Part shown: positions 19,873 to 28,168 of the stretch, one piece after another | How positions within the stretch are numbered: the stretch's first letter is position 1 | How the letters are laid out: each line of letters begins with the position of its first letter | Assembly: GCA_025454835.1 (NCBI GenBank) | Contig: JALONQ010000014.1 | Location: 1-64,000 of the forward strand | Length of the DNA stretch: 64,000 bases | DNA from: Bacteroidota bacterium | GTDB lineage: Bacteria; Bacteroidota; Ignavibacteria; UBA10030 | Direction: 5' to 3' | Program-made: the position numbers and the translations under genes | Notes under the pieces: generated by a model | Database searches by the model: none | Told to the model about the DNA's origin: nothing | What the model saw: the letters and a program-made list of their open reading frames with translations, nothing else

Positions 19873-20768
19873 ACCTCCGCCGGCGGTATGAGCGGAAGCA
19901 GACGGCGGCGGCGTTGCTGTTCCTGGCACCGGCGCTCTCGGTGCTCGCCGCCTTCTTTGTCGTTCCGGTCGCCGCGGCCTTCCTGATGAGCTTCACCGAT
20001 TTCGACATCTACGGTCTTGGAGACCTGTCCACGGTCCGGTTCATCGGCTTCCGGAACTATCTGCGCATTCTCGAGACTCCGCTCTTCTGGAAGGCGCTTT
20101 CGAACACATTCTATTTCGTCGTGATCGGCGCGCCCCTGTCGGTCGGCGTCTCGCTCGTGGTGGCGCTCATGGTGAACGCTCGAATGGCCCGATTCAAGGG
20201 GCTCTTCCGCACGATCTATTTTCTTCCGGTGGTGACCAGTCTGGTCGCCGTGGCCATCGTGTGGCGCTATCTCTACCATCCGGCTCACGGTCTGTTGAAT
20301 CACGCTCTCGGCTGGCTTGGCATTGGGCCGGTCGACTGGCTCGGAGATCCCAACCTGGCCATGCCGGCCATCATCTTTCTGGCTGTTTGGAAGAACTTCG
20401 GCTACAACATGCTCATCTTCATCGCGGGCCTTTCGAACATCCCCGACGATCTCTACGAGGCCGCCCGTATGGATGGGGCGTCGGGCTGGAGGCAATTCGT
20501 CGATATCACCCTGCCGATGCTCACACCGACAACGGTGTTCGTCGTCATGCTGACCCTCATCGGATACTTCCAGCTCTTTGCAGAACCGTATGTGATGACG
20601 CAGGGAGGACCCCTGAACGCAACGCTGAGCGTTGTGTTGATGATGTATGAACAGGGCTTTCGCTGGTGGAACATGGGATATGCCGCTGCGATCGCCTTCA
20701 TCCTGTTCGCCATCATCCTCTTCTTCACACTGCTCCAGATGTTCATCCAGCGGAGGGTCGAGGCGTGA
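19869..20768 (+). CDS. sugar ABC transporter permease, MalF/UgpA type
   Basis: A 299-residue inner-membrane protein with six hydrophobic segments and the EAA coupling loop 'EAARMDGASGWRQF', which docks the ATPase. The cytoplasmic N-terminus 'MNLRRRYERKQ' and the order binding protein, this gene, second permease are those of CUT1 importers for oligosaccharides. Start and stop overlap both neighbours by four bases (ATGA; GTGA), so translation is coupled. No ATP-binding subunit gene lies in the window; CUT1 systems often share one ATPase (MsmK/MsmX/UgpC type) encoded elsewhere. Confidence 0.9.
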   Translation: MNLRRRYERKQTAAALLFLAPALSVLAAFFVVPVAAAFLMSFTDFDIYGLGDLSTVRFIGFRNYLRILETPLFWKALSNTFYFVVIGAPLSVGVSLVVALMVNARMARFKGLFRTIYFLPVVTSLVAVAIVWRYLYHPAHGLLNHALGWLGIGPVDWLGDPNLAMPAIIFLAVWKNFGYNMLIFIAGLSNIPDDLYEAARMDGASGWRQFVDITLPMLTPTTVFVVMLTLIGYFQLFAEPYVMTQGGPLNATLSVVLMMYEQGFRWWNMGYAAAIAFILFAIILFFTLLQMFIQRRVEA

Positions 20769-21586
20769 AGCCGGCCGTACGTTCCTGGTTGTTGCACGCA
20801 GGGCTGTCCATCGTGGCGGTGTTGACGATGACGCCCACCGTCTGGATGGTCGCCGCCTCTTTCATGTCGCCGGGGGAGGCCAGTTCGACTCCGCCTCCAT
20901 TCCTGCCAGCGCACCCGACCCTTGAGCACTATGCGGCGCTCACCGACCGCCTGCACATGCCGGTGTATTTCTTCAACAGTTTCCTGATCGCATCGTCGGT
21001 CACGCTCGTTTCGTTGCTCGCCAATTCCATGGCGGGCTTTGCCTTCGCCAAGTATCGCTTCAAAGGCCGGGACCGGACCTTCCGTCTCCTGCTCAGCGGC
21101 ATGGTGGTACCGGCCCAAGTGACGATGCTTCCGCTGTTCCTGATGATGAAGAAGTTCGGCCTCGTCAACACGTATGTCGGAGCGATGGTCCCCGGTCTTG
21201 CCAGCATCTTTGGCATCTTCCTTATCCGCCAGTTCGTTCGGTCCGTGCCCGACAGCCTGCTTGAAGCCGCCCGGATGGACGGCGCAGGAGAATTCCGGCT
21301 CTACCGCACGGTCATTCTCCCCCTATGCAAGCCGATCCTTCTCACGCTGGCGCTCTTCACGTTCATGGGGATGTGGAACGACTTCATGTGGCCCCTCATC
21401 ATCATGACCGACGACGCCCGGTATACGCTGCCGGTCGCGTTGGCCAATCTCATGGGGGAACATGTCCTCGACCTGGAACTCATGATGGCAGGGTCGGTCA
21501 TTACCGTGCTTCCGGTGGTCATCCTCTTCCTCGCCTTTCAACGCCATTACGTCCGCGGGATCATGCTCGGCGGCGTCAAGGAATGA
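20765..21586 (+). CDS. sugar ABC transporter permease, MalG/UgpE type
   Basis: A 273-residue partner permease starting at a GTG that overlaps the previous stop (GTGA). It has six membrane segments, the EAA loop 'EAARMDGAGEFRLY' and the conserved C-terminal end 'QRHYVRGIMLGGVKE' typical of MalG-type subunits. Together with the gene upstream it forms the heterodimeric channel of the CUT1 importer. The following secreted glycosidase begins about 60 bases downstream on the same strand. Confidence 0.9.
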   Translation: MKPAVRSWLLHAGLSIVAVLTMTPTVWMVAASFMSPGEASSTPPPFLPAHPTLEHYAALTDRLHMPVYFFNSFLIASSVTLVSLLANSMAGFAFAKYRFKGRDRTFRLLLSGMVVPAQVTMLPLFLMMKKFGLVNTYVGAMVPGLASIFGIFLIRQFVRSVPDSLLEAARMDGAGEFRLYRTVILPLCKPILLTLALFTFMGMWNDFMWPLIIMTDDARYTLPVALANLMGEHVLDLELMMAGSVITVLPVVILFLAFQRHYVRGIMLGGVKE

Positions 21587-21647
21587 CGGTGTGGCGTTCC
21601 CTGCCCGGTTCGACAGCCAGTCAAAGAGAACGCTCCAACGAGGTGAT

Positions 21648-24600
21648 ATGGTCATGGAACGATTGCGTTGGTGCTTCATCCCGATCATGCTCGCTTGGGT
21701 CGTCACCGCCCATGCGCAGAATGCCATCACCCGCCTCGATGCCGAGGGCGACACGACGATCTGGCGTTCGTTCCAATCGGCCGGTGTGACGTCGGTGCGT
21801 GCGTCCGATGCCGGATACGAGGGGCGAGGCCTCCGGTTCGATGTTCAGTTCCCGAAGGGATCCGGCTACGGCGGCGTGTTCCGAACGCTCGACGTCCCGG
21901 TCATGCATGATTTCCAGATCATGTTCTGGATGCGCGCGACGGTCCCGGTGAACAACTTCGAGATCAAGGTCAGCGATGACACGCTCGGCGAGAACGTCTG
22001 GTGGGTCAACCACCGGATGTACACGTATCCGACCGGTTGGAAGAAGATCGTCGTCAAGAGGCGGCACCTGAGCTTCGCGTGGGGACCTCGTCCGGCTGAT
22101 GCGCCGGCGAGACTCCGCCGCATCGAGGTCGTCGTGACCGCCGGGTCCGGCGGAGAGGGGAGCGTCTGGATTGATGATCTTTCCGTTGAAGAGATCCCCG
22201 TCACGCCCGCACCGTTGCCTCGCTCGAAAGCGACGGCGTCTCATGGCGCCGCTTCGGCTGGGGCGGCCCTGCCCGGAGCGGTCGGAGCATGGGCCCCTGG
22301 GACCGTGCGCCGCTCGTGGTGGCAAGTGGACTGGGGCTATCGACGGGAGTTCGGCGGTATCGAGCTGGAGTGGGGTCCCACCGACAGCGGTCTGACCTTC
22401 GACCTCCTTCTTTCCAACGACGGCAAGAGCTTCGATACCGTGCGCTCCGTTGAAGCAGGGGGAGGTGGACGGCGCTTGGTCTTTGCGCCCGAGTCTGAAG
22501 CACGGTATATGCGAGTGTACCTTCGAGGCGCGACCGGCCAGAAGCCCCCGCGTCTCTGGTCCGTGGACGTCATTCCTGCCGAATCGTTGTCCACCAGGAA
22601 CCACTATGTCAGCCGGTTGGCCGGTGGGCATCCGCGAGGAGTGTTCCCGCGCGGGTTCGCGGGTGAACAATCCTACTGGACGGTCGTCGGTGTACCCGAG
22701 AGCCGGACGGAGGCGCTCATCGACGAAGACGGTGCCTTCGAGGTGGACAAACAGTCGTTCTCGCTTGAGCCGTTCGTCTGGCTTGATCAAGAGAAGCGAC
22801 TGCTGACGTGGGCCGACGGTCCGTCAGAGCAGTGGCTGGAATCCGCTCGCTATCCCATCCCATCCGTGCGACGGATGGCTGCCGGAACCGAGCTAACCGT
22901 TACGTTGCTGGCGACCGGGGCGCCGGATGCCTCATCGTTGGCAGCACGCTATGTGCTCCGCAATGGGTCGGCATCGGTCCGGCGCGGACAGTTTTGGCTC
23001 GCCGTGCGCCCGTTTCAGGTGAATCCCCCTTCGCAATGGCTCAACTTCGACGGAGGCGCGACAACGATCCGTTCCATCCGGTTCGACGGAGCATCGGCGG
23101 ATGTGGATGGCCGGCGGGTGCGCGTGTCAGGCACTCCCGCCGCCGGGGCCACGACCATCGACGCGGATGAAGTGGTCACTCGCCTTGCGGCCGGGTCCTT
23201 GCCGGAGGCGCAGCATGTTGTCGACGCAACCGGATTCGCGTCGGGTGCTTTCGGCTGGCCATTCATGCTTGCGCCGGGCGAATCGCTCGTGTGTGTGGCG
23301 GCAGTGCCGTGGACCGATCGAAGCGCGTGGTACGACCGTCCGCCGACAGTGGAGGAGTTCGGCGAGGTCCTGGATCGAGAGCGGTTGGCCTGGCGAGAGC
23401 GCACTGAGACGATCCGTTGGTCGGTCCCACCGTCGGCGCGCCACGTGTTCGACGTGGTCCATGCGACGCTGGGCTATATCCTGGTCAACAGGGATGGTTC
23501 TGGATTCCAACCGGGATCGCGCTCGTACGAACGTTCATGGATGCGCGACGGCACGATGACCTCTGACGCTCTGCTGAAGTTCGGCATGCCGCAGGCGTCG
23601 AAGGAGTTCATCGAGTGGATCGCACCGTTCCAGTACGAGTCCGGCATGGTGCCGTGCGTCGTTGACGCGCGCGGGCCCGATCCCGTGCCAGAGCACGACA
23701 GCAACGGCCAGCTCATTTTCGGCATCATGCAGGTCTTTCGTTTCACGCATGACACGACCTTTTTGCGCCGTCATTACCACCATATCGTCGGGGCGGTCGA
23801 CTTCATCCAGTCGCTCCGGGCCCAGCGGATGACGCCGTTGTACAAGGACGGGGACGACGAGCAGCGCGCCTTCTACGGCCTCGTCACGGAGTCCATCAGT
23901 CACGAAGGCTACTCGGCGAAGCCGATGCATTCGTACTGGGACAATTTCTTCGTGCTCAGGGGATTGAAGGACGCCGCTGCCGCGGCCGCCGCGGTCGGAG
24001 ATGCCGGGAGTGCGCGATCGTACGACAGCCTCGCGATTGCCTTCCGCGGAGACCTCTATCGATCGATCGCTCTGGCCATGAAGAACCGCAGGATCGACTA
24101 CATCCCGGGCTGCGTGGAGCTCGGCGACTTCGATGCCACCTCGACGTCGATCGGGCTGTATCCGGGGGGCGAATTTCTGACGATCCCGGCAGCAGCGTTC
24201 CGGAGGACGTTCGACCGATACTTCGAGTGGTTCATGCAACGAGCGCGCGGTGAGATCGCATGGGACGCTTACACGCCGTACGAGGTGCGAAATATCGGTA
24301 CGTTCGTCTATCTGGGTCAGAAAGAACGGGCGCATGCGCTGCTCGACTGGTTCATGCGCGATCAGCGGCCGGCCGGATGGAATCACTGGGCGGAGGTGGT
24401 CGTACCTCAGCTTCGGACACCGCGCTTCATCGGAGATATGCCGCACACATGGGTAGGCTCTGATTTCCTGAACGCCGTCCGGTCCATGTTCGTGTATGAA
24501 CGGGACGATGCGGGGACGCTTGTCGTGGGGGCCGGGCTTCGTGATGAGTGGGTGCGCGAAGGAATCGGCGTTTCGGACCTGCCGACGCACTGGGGTACTG

Positions 24601-24809
24601 TGACGATGCGCATTGAGACGCAGGGAGACCGGGTGGTCGCGATGACCCTGTCGGGTACGGTTGACGCCAGACAGCATCCGATACTAGTCTCCACAAGGCT
24701 CCTGTCAATGTCGCTTCGTGGAGCTTCTGTGAACGGCCTTCCAACTCGTCCGGAGGGCGATTTCGTGCCTGTCACCAGGCTGCCCGCAACGGTCGAACTG
24801 GCGTACTAG
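21648..24809 (+). CDS. large secreted (alpha/alpha)-barrel glycosidase-like protein with discoidin-like domain
   Basis: About 1053 residues. Signal peptide 1-21 ('AWVVTAHAQN'). The N-terminal half has two beta-sandwich regions: about 25-175, and a discoidin (F5/8 type C)-like one about 210-310 ('SWWQVDWGYRREFGGIELEW'). A middle beta domain precedes an (alpha/alpha)-barrel (about 590-970) with GH15/GH63-like features: 'YERSWMRDGTMTSDAL', 'EHDSNGQLIFGI', 'WNHWAEVVVPQ'. I cannot name the GH family. The start is set at the ATG at 21648 after AGGTG; an upstream GTG at 21591 is in frame but gives no signal peptide at the N-terminus. It closes the operon, so an exo-acting or debranching role on the same polysaccharide is likely but unproven. 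Confidence 0.7.
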   Translation: MVMERLRWCFIPIMLAWVVTAHAQNAITRLDAEGDTTIWRSFQSAGVTSVRASDAGYEGRGLRFDVQFPKGSGYGGVFRTLDVPVMHDFQIMFWMRATVPVNNFEIKVSDDTLGENVWWVNHRMYTYPTGWKKIVVKRRHLSFAWGPRPADAPARLRRIEVVVTAGSGGEGSVWIDDLSVEEIPVTPAPLPRSKATASHGAASAGAALPGAVGAWAPGTVRRSWWQVDWGYRREFGGIELEWGPTDSGLTFDLLLSNDGKSFDTVRSVEAGGGGRRLVFAPESEARYMRVYLRGATGQKPPRLWSVDVIPAESLSTRNHYVSRLAGGHPRGVFPRGFAGEQSYWTVVGVPESRTEALIDEDGAFEVDKQSFSLEPFVWLDQEKRLLTWADGPSEQWLESARYPIPSVRRMAAGTELTVTLLATGAPDASSLAARYVLRNGSASVRRGQFWLAVRPFQVNPPSQWLNFDGGATTIRSIRFDGASADVDGRRVRVSGTPAAGATTIDADEVVTRLAAGSLPEAQHVVDATGFASGAFGWPFMLAPGESLVCVAAVPWTDRSAWYDRPPTVEEFGEVLDRERLAWRERTETIRWSVPPSARHVFDVVHATLGYILVNRDGSGFQPGSRSYERSWMRDGTMTSDALLKFGMPQASKEFIEWIAPFQYESGMVPCVVDARGPDPVPEHDSNGQLIFGIMQVFRFTHDTTFLRRHYHHIVGAVDFIQSLRAQRMTPLYKDGDDEQRAFYGLVTESISHEGYSAKPMHSYWDNFFVLRGLKDAAAAAAAVGDAGSARSYDSLAIAFRGDLYRSIALAMKNRRIDYIPGCVELGDFDATSTSIGLYPGGEFLTIPAAAFRRTFDRYFEWFMQRARGEIAWDAYTPYEVRNIGTFVYLGQKERAHALLDWFMRDQRPAGWNHWAEVVVPQLRTPRFIGDMPHTWVGSDFLNAVRSMFVYERDDAGTLVVGAGLRDEWVREGIGVSDLPTHWGTVTMRIETQGDRVVAMTLSGTVDARQHPILVSTRLLSMSLRGASVNGLPTRPEGDFVPVTRLPATVELAY

Positions 24810-24838
24810 CAGGTTGCGGAAAAAGGTTCACCGCCCTG

Positions 24839-24910
24839 CCTGCCCGAAATCGTTCATCTTCGGCGGCAGGCGGGCCTGCCCGACATCGTTGATCTTCGGT
24901 GGTAGGCGGG
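24839..24910. repeat. two 36-bp tandem direct repeats with inverted ends
   Basis: Units 24839-24874 and 24875-24910 abut exactly and differ at four of 36 positions. Each begins CCTGCCCG and ends AGGCGGG, so each can fold as a hairpin. They lie 30 bases after the stop of the carbohydrate operon and may act as a transcript-end structure. The ends resemble those of the repeats at 9758-9844 and 45365-45432. The rest of the gap (24911-25067) shows no gene. Confidence 0.75.
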
Positions 24911-25067
24911 CGTGAAGTTCTTTCCACGAGGGTCTTTCCGCATCCTGCTGGTCCCACGGCAATCGGCGTGTTGTTCTTCCTCGGTTCCGTGACGGATCGA
25001 CTTTCGTCTGAGGACATTGTCACTATATTGAAAGGGCCGTCTGCGACCGCATGCCGCATTGACCACC

Positions 25068-25916
25068 ATGACCATCCTCGACGCCATCCTCCTCGGCATC
25101 ATCCAGGGCCTCACGGAGTTCCTGCCCGTCAGCAGCACCGCCCACCTGACGCTGGGCGGACGTGCTCTTTCGCTGATCGATGCCGCTCACCCCGAGCGAT
25201 GGACCGCCTTCATCGCGGTCATTCAACTCGGCACGCTCGCGGCCATTCTCATCTACTTCGCGAAAGACCTCGTCGCCATCGTCCGCGGATTCGTCGTCCA
25301 CGGTCGACGGTTTTTGACGGACCGCTCGCAGGGGCTGGGAGAGGCGCGTCTCGGCTGGCTGGTGATCGTCGGCACCCTCCCCGTCGTCATCATCGGACTC
25401 ACATTCAAGAAGGTCATCGAAGGGAACCTCACCAAGAGCCTCGAGGTGATCGGCACGGGCCTCATCGTGTTGGCGTTGGTCCTGTGGCTCGCCGAGCGGG
25501 TGGGCAGGAGGGATCGCACCATCGCCGAAGCAACGTGGAAGGACGCGTTGTGGGTGGGGTTGGCGCAGGCCGTGGCCTTGATCCCCGGGTCGTCGCGATC
25601 CGGAACGACCATCACGGCCGCCCTGCTTCTGGGCATGAAACGCGAAGACGCCGCACGCTTCTCGTTCCTGCTGAGCGTTCCCGCGATCGGCGCCAGCGGC
25701 TTGCTGCAGCTCTATGAGATGCGCTCGTTCATCGACCAGCTGGGCGTGGCGAACGTGGTCGTGGCCACGATCGTCTCGGCGGTCGTGGGCTACGCATCGA
25801 TCGAATTCCTCCTCCGCTACCTCCGCACCCGTTCCACCGCCATCTTCATCTTCTACCGCCTCTTCGCCGGCGCCACCATCTGGGCGCTGCTGCTCTCGGG
25901 CAGGATCTCTCCATAG
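25068..25916 (+). CDS. uppP: undecaprenyl-diphosphatase UppP (BacA family)
   Basis: A 282-residue integral membrane enzyme that removes a phosphate from undecaprenyl diphosphate, recycling the lipid carrier used for peptidoglycan and surface glycans; overproduction gives bacitracin resistance in other bacteria. Both signature regions are present: 'GLTEFLPVSSTAHL' (glutamate-rich, Glu17, His26) and 'PGSSRSGTTI' (about 180). The length is usual for the family. The frame opens with a TTG at 25059, but the ATG at 25068 gives the conserved N-terminus 'MTILDAILLGIIQG'. It stands alone between the carbohydrate operon and a convergent decarboxylase gene. Confidence 0.93.
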   Translation: MTILDAILLGIIQGLTEFLPVSSTAHLTLGGRALSLIDAAHPERWTAFIAVIQLGTLAAILIYFAKDLVAIVRGFVVHGRRFLTDRSQGLGEARLGWLVIVGTLPVVIIGLTFKKVIEGNLTKSLEVIGTGLIVLALVLWLAERVGRRDRTIAEATWKDALWVGLAQAVALIPGSSRSGTTITAALLLGMKREDAARFSFLLSVPAIGASGLLQLYEMRSFIDQLGVANVVVATIVSAVVGYASIEFLLRYLRTRSTAIFIFYRLFAGATIWALLLSGRISP

Positions 25917-25994
25917 CCGCTCTCCATCAGCAGTCTGGAGTCTGCTGGTTTGGCAGTTTGCCTGGCGTTTGGAAGTTTGGCCTGTTCGGACCGT

Positions 25995-27431
25995 TTATAC
26001 CTTCCGTCCTTCCTCTTGGATCCTCCTCCACGCCCGCTCCACATGCCGTCGCTCCGTCCATGTCCCGCCGATGCTCATCCGGAGCGTGTGTTTCCCTCCC
26101 AAGAGGGTGTGCGAAAGATAGAGGTCGCCGCTGGCGTTCAACCGTTCCTGCAACGTTCGCGTCGCCTCATCTCCCTTCCGATGCCGAAACGTGACGAGAT
26201 TGAGCGGAGTGGGGGCAGCCAGCTCGAACACCGGGTCGGCCTCGACCCAGCGGGCGAATTCCTGCGCGGCAGCAACATGCTGGCGGACAAAGTACTGTAG
26301 TCCCTCCACGCCGTACCACCGGATCACGAACCAAAGTTTCAGCGACCGGAAGCGCCGTCCCAGCGGGATCTGCCAGTCGCGATAGTCGATGACCGCGCCC
26401 GACTCGGTTGCCTTGTTCTTCAGGTACTCCGGAAGAATGCTGAGGGTCTTGATCAACGACGCGCGGTCGGCGACGTAGAAACAGTCACAGTCGAACGTCG
26501 TGAACATCCATTTGTGCGGGTTGAAGCAATAGCTGTCGGCCAGTTCGAGCCCGTCGTGCATGGCACGAAATTCCGGTGCGATGGCCGCCGTACCGGCGTG
26601 GGCAGCGTCGACGTGAAACCAGAGACCTTCGCGACGGCATACCTCTCCGATCGACCGCAACGGGTCCATCGCGTGCGACGAAGTGGTGCCGACCGTTGCG
26701 GCGACGAAGAACGGACGAAGGCCCGCAGAGCGATCTTTGCGGATCTGCTCCTCCAACAGGTCCGGACGCATCGCATACCGATCGTCAGTACCGATCAGGC
26801 GCAAGTTCGATCGTCCGATACCTGCGACCGTCATCCCCTTCTCGATCGAAGAATGCGCTTGGTCGGACACGTAGCCCACGAGCCTCTCGCTCAATCCTTC
26901 TTCGTTCGATCGGAACTGCGTGGCGCGCTCGCGGGCAGCGAGAATAGCCCCCAAGGAGGCGCTCGACGCCGAATCGAGGATCACGCCTCCGCCCGATGAT
27001 CGCGACGTGAACAGCTCCGGCAATCCGAGCATCTCCGCCATCCAGTCGAGCACGTGCGTTTCGAGCTCCGTGCAGGCCGGACTGGTGGCCCAGAGCATGC
27101 CTTGCACGCCAAGCCCTGACGAGACCAGGTCGCCCAAGATCGCCGGGCCCGAGGTATTGGCCGGAAAGTAGGCGAAGAAATTGGGGGATTGCCAGTGCGT
27201 GACACCGGGGAGGATGATCCTATCAAGGTCCTTGAGAACGGCATCCATCGACTCGCCGCGCAGGGGGGGATGGTCCGGAAGCTGCGACCTCACCTCTCCA
27301 GGCCTGACGGTGGACAGAACGGGATACTTCTCGACGTTGCGGTGGTAGTCCGCGACCCAGCGCATGACGTCGCGGCCGATCTGCTCGAACTCGTCTGGAG
27401 TCATATGGTGCGGCGAAGCGGGGGAAGACAT
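25995..27431 (-). CDS. PLP-dependent group II decarboxylase (aromatic amino acid decarboxylase-like)
   Basis: A 478-residue enzyme of the group II pyridoxal-phosphate decarboxylases (DOPA/tyrosine/tryptophan/histidine decarboxylase family). The PLP lysine is in 'FNPHKWMFTTFDC' (about Lys307), preceded by the cofactor-binding 'HVDAAHAG'. The N-terminal 'HWQSPNFFAYFPANTS' substrate region and full family length are present. It removes CO2 from an aromatic amino acid to give an amine; which amino acid cannot be told. It ends convergently with uppP, separated by 78 bases. Upstream on the same strand lies a LytTR regulator gene, and a 7-bp inverted repeat precedes the start. Confidence 0.88.
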   Translation of the reverse strand: MSSPASPHHMTPDEFEQIGRDVMRWVADYHRNVEKYPVLSTVRPGEVRSQLPDHPPLRGESMDAVLKDLDRIILPGVTHWQSPNFFAYFPANTSGPAILGDLVSSGLGVQGMLWATSPACTELETHVLDWMAEMLGLPELFTSRSSGGGVILDSASSASLGAILAARERATQFRSNEEGLSERLVGYVSDQAHSSIEKGMTVAGIGRSNLRLIGTDDRYAMRPDLLEEQIRKDRSAGLRPFFVAATVGTTSSHAMDPLRSIGEVCRREGLWFHVDAAHAGTAAIAPEFRAMHDGLELADSYCFNPHKWMFTTFDCDCFYVADRASLIKTLSILPEYLKNKATESGAVIDYRDWQIPLGRRFRSLKLWFVIRWYGVEGLQYFVRQHVAAAQEFARWVEADPVFELAAPTPLNLVTFRHRKGDEATRTLQERLNASGDLYLSHTLLGGKHTLRMSIGGTWTERRHVERAWRRIQEEGRKV

Positions 27432-27449
27432 GCGGAGCCTCTCGATTCG

Positions 27450-27468
27450 ATGGCCACAATATGGCCAT
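27450..27468. promoter_or_regulatory. inverted repeat upstream of the decarboxylase, possible operator
   Basis: ATGGCCA and TGGCCAT form perfect 7-bp arms around CAATA, 19 to 37 bases upstream of the decarboxylase ATG on its coding strand. The position suits a repressor or activator site, or a leader hairpin. Confidence 0.4.
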
Positions 27469-27612
27469 TCAGAACCGGGGCTTCAAGAGCTGGAGGGACA
27501 GCGGCAAATGCACAAAGCGGAATCAGAGCAACGCTGAGAAAGCGACGTCCACAGAGCTTCGATCAGTGACGGCCCCATTCTTCTGTGACCATCAGTGTTC
27601 CCGCTATTGGCT

Positions 27613-27987
27613 TCAAATGGACTCCCCAAGCCGCGCTTCGACGCGGTGTCGGTATCGTCGGCTGAGGGTCAGGCGGGTACCGTCGAGCAGGGTGACTTCG
27701 AAATCGCCGGAAGAAAGGGGCTGCAGGTCGTGGAGCCGGTCGACGTTGATGATAGCCGACCGATGAATGCGGATGAACTTGTCGGGGTCGAGGTGTTGTT
27801 CGAGGTCGTGGATGCTCCGCCGGATCAGCGGTTGTGTCTCGGAGGTGTGGAGGCGAACATACATGCCGGCGGCCTCGATCCAATCAACGTGGCTGGCCGG
27901 CAGCACCAGGATGCGCCCGTGGACCCGAACGAGCAGGCGGTCGGCATGTCGATGGGCGGGGCGGGGCGGGGGGGCGGTCTGCTTCAT
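27613..27987 (-). CDS. stand-alone LytTR DNA-binding regulator
   Basis: About 124 residues made almost wholly of a LytTR domain: 'RVHGRILVLPASHVDWIEAA', 'IHDLEQHLDPDKFIRIHRSAIINVD' (as two adjoining blocks) and 'LLDGTRLTLSRRYRHRV', the last two being classic LytTR strands. Proteins of this type bind direct repeats near promoters. No receiver domain precedes it, so it is not an ordinary AgrA/LytR response regulator and may respond directly or be constitutive. The ATG at 27987 is chosen; a GTG at 28017 adds ten residues. The gap to the decarboxylase start is about 180 bases. Membrane LytTR-LytS pairs exist, but no partner is nearby. Confidence 0.82.
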   Translation of the reverse strand: MKQTAPPPRPAHRHADRLLVRVHGRILVLPASHVDWIEAAGMYVRLHTSETQPLIRRSIHDLEQHLDPDKFIRIHRSAIINVDRLHDLQPLSSGDFEVTLLDGTRLTLSRRYRHRVEARLGESI

Positions 27988-28168
27988 GTGCGTCGGCGAT
28001 ACTACATTGATACGCACACCCCGTTACGAGGTTGCATCGAGTGAGAGGACCGTTGGCATCGGGTTTCATGCCGCTCGGCACATTTTCGTAACCGATGCGC
28101 AACGGCTCCGTACGACCCATCAGAAGGAGGTTCCTGATCCCTCATCCACCACCACGCAGGAGGTCGTC

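Noticed and set aside
24839-24910. 36-bp direct repeats as a CRISPR array
   Set aside because: The two units abut with no spacer, there are only two, and no cas gene is near.
25930-25985. TTTGGCAGTTTG / GGAAGTTTGG degenerate repeats between uppP and the decarboxylase
   Set aside because: Low-complexity similarity over a few bases in a 78-base convergent gap; too weak to call a repeat element.
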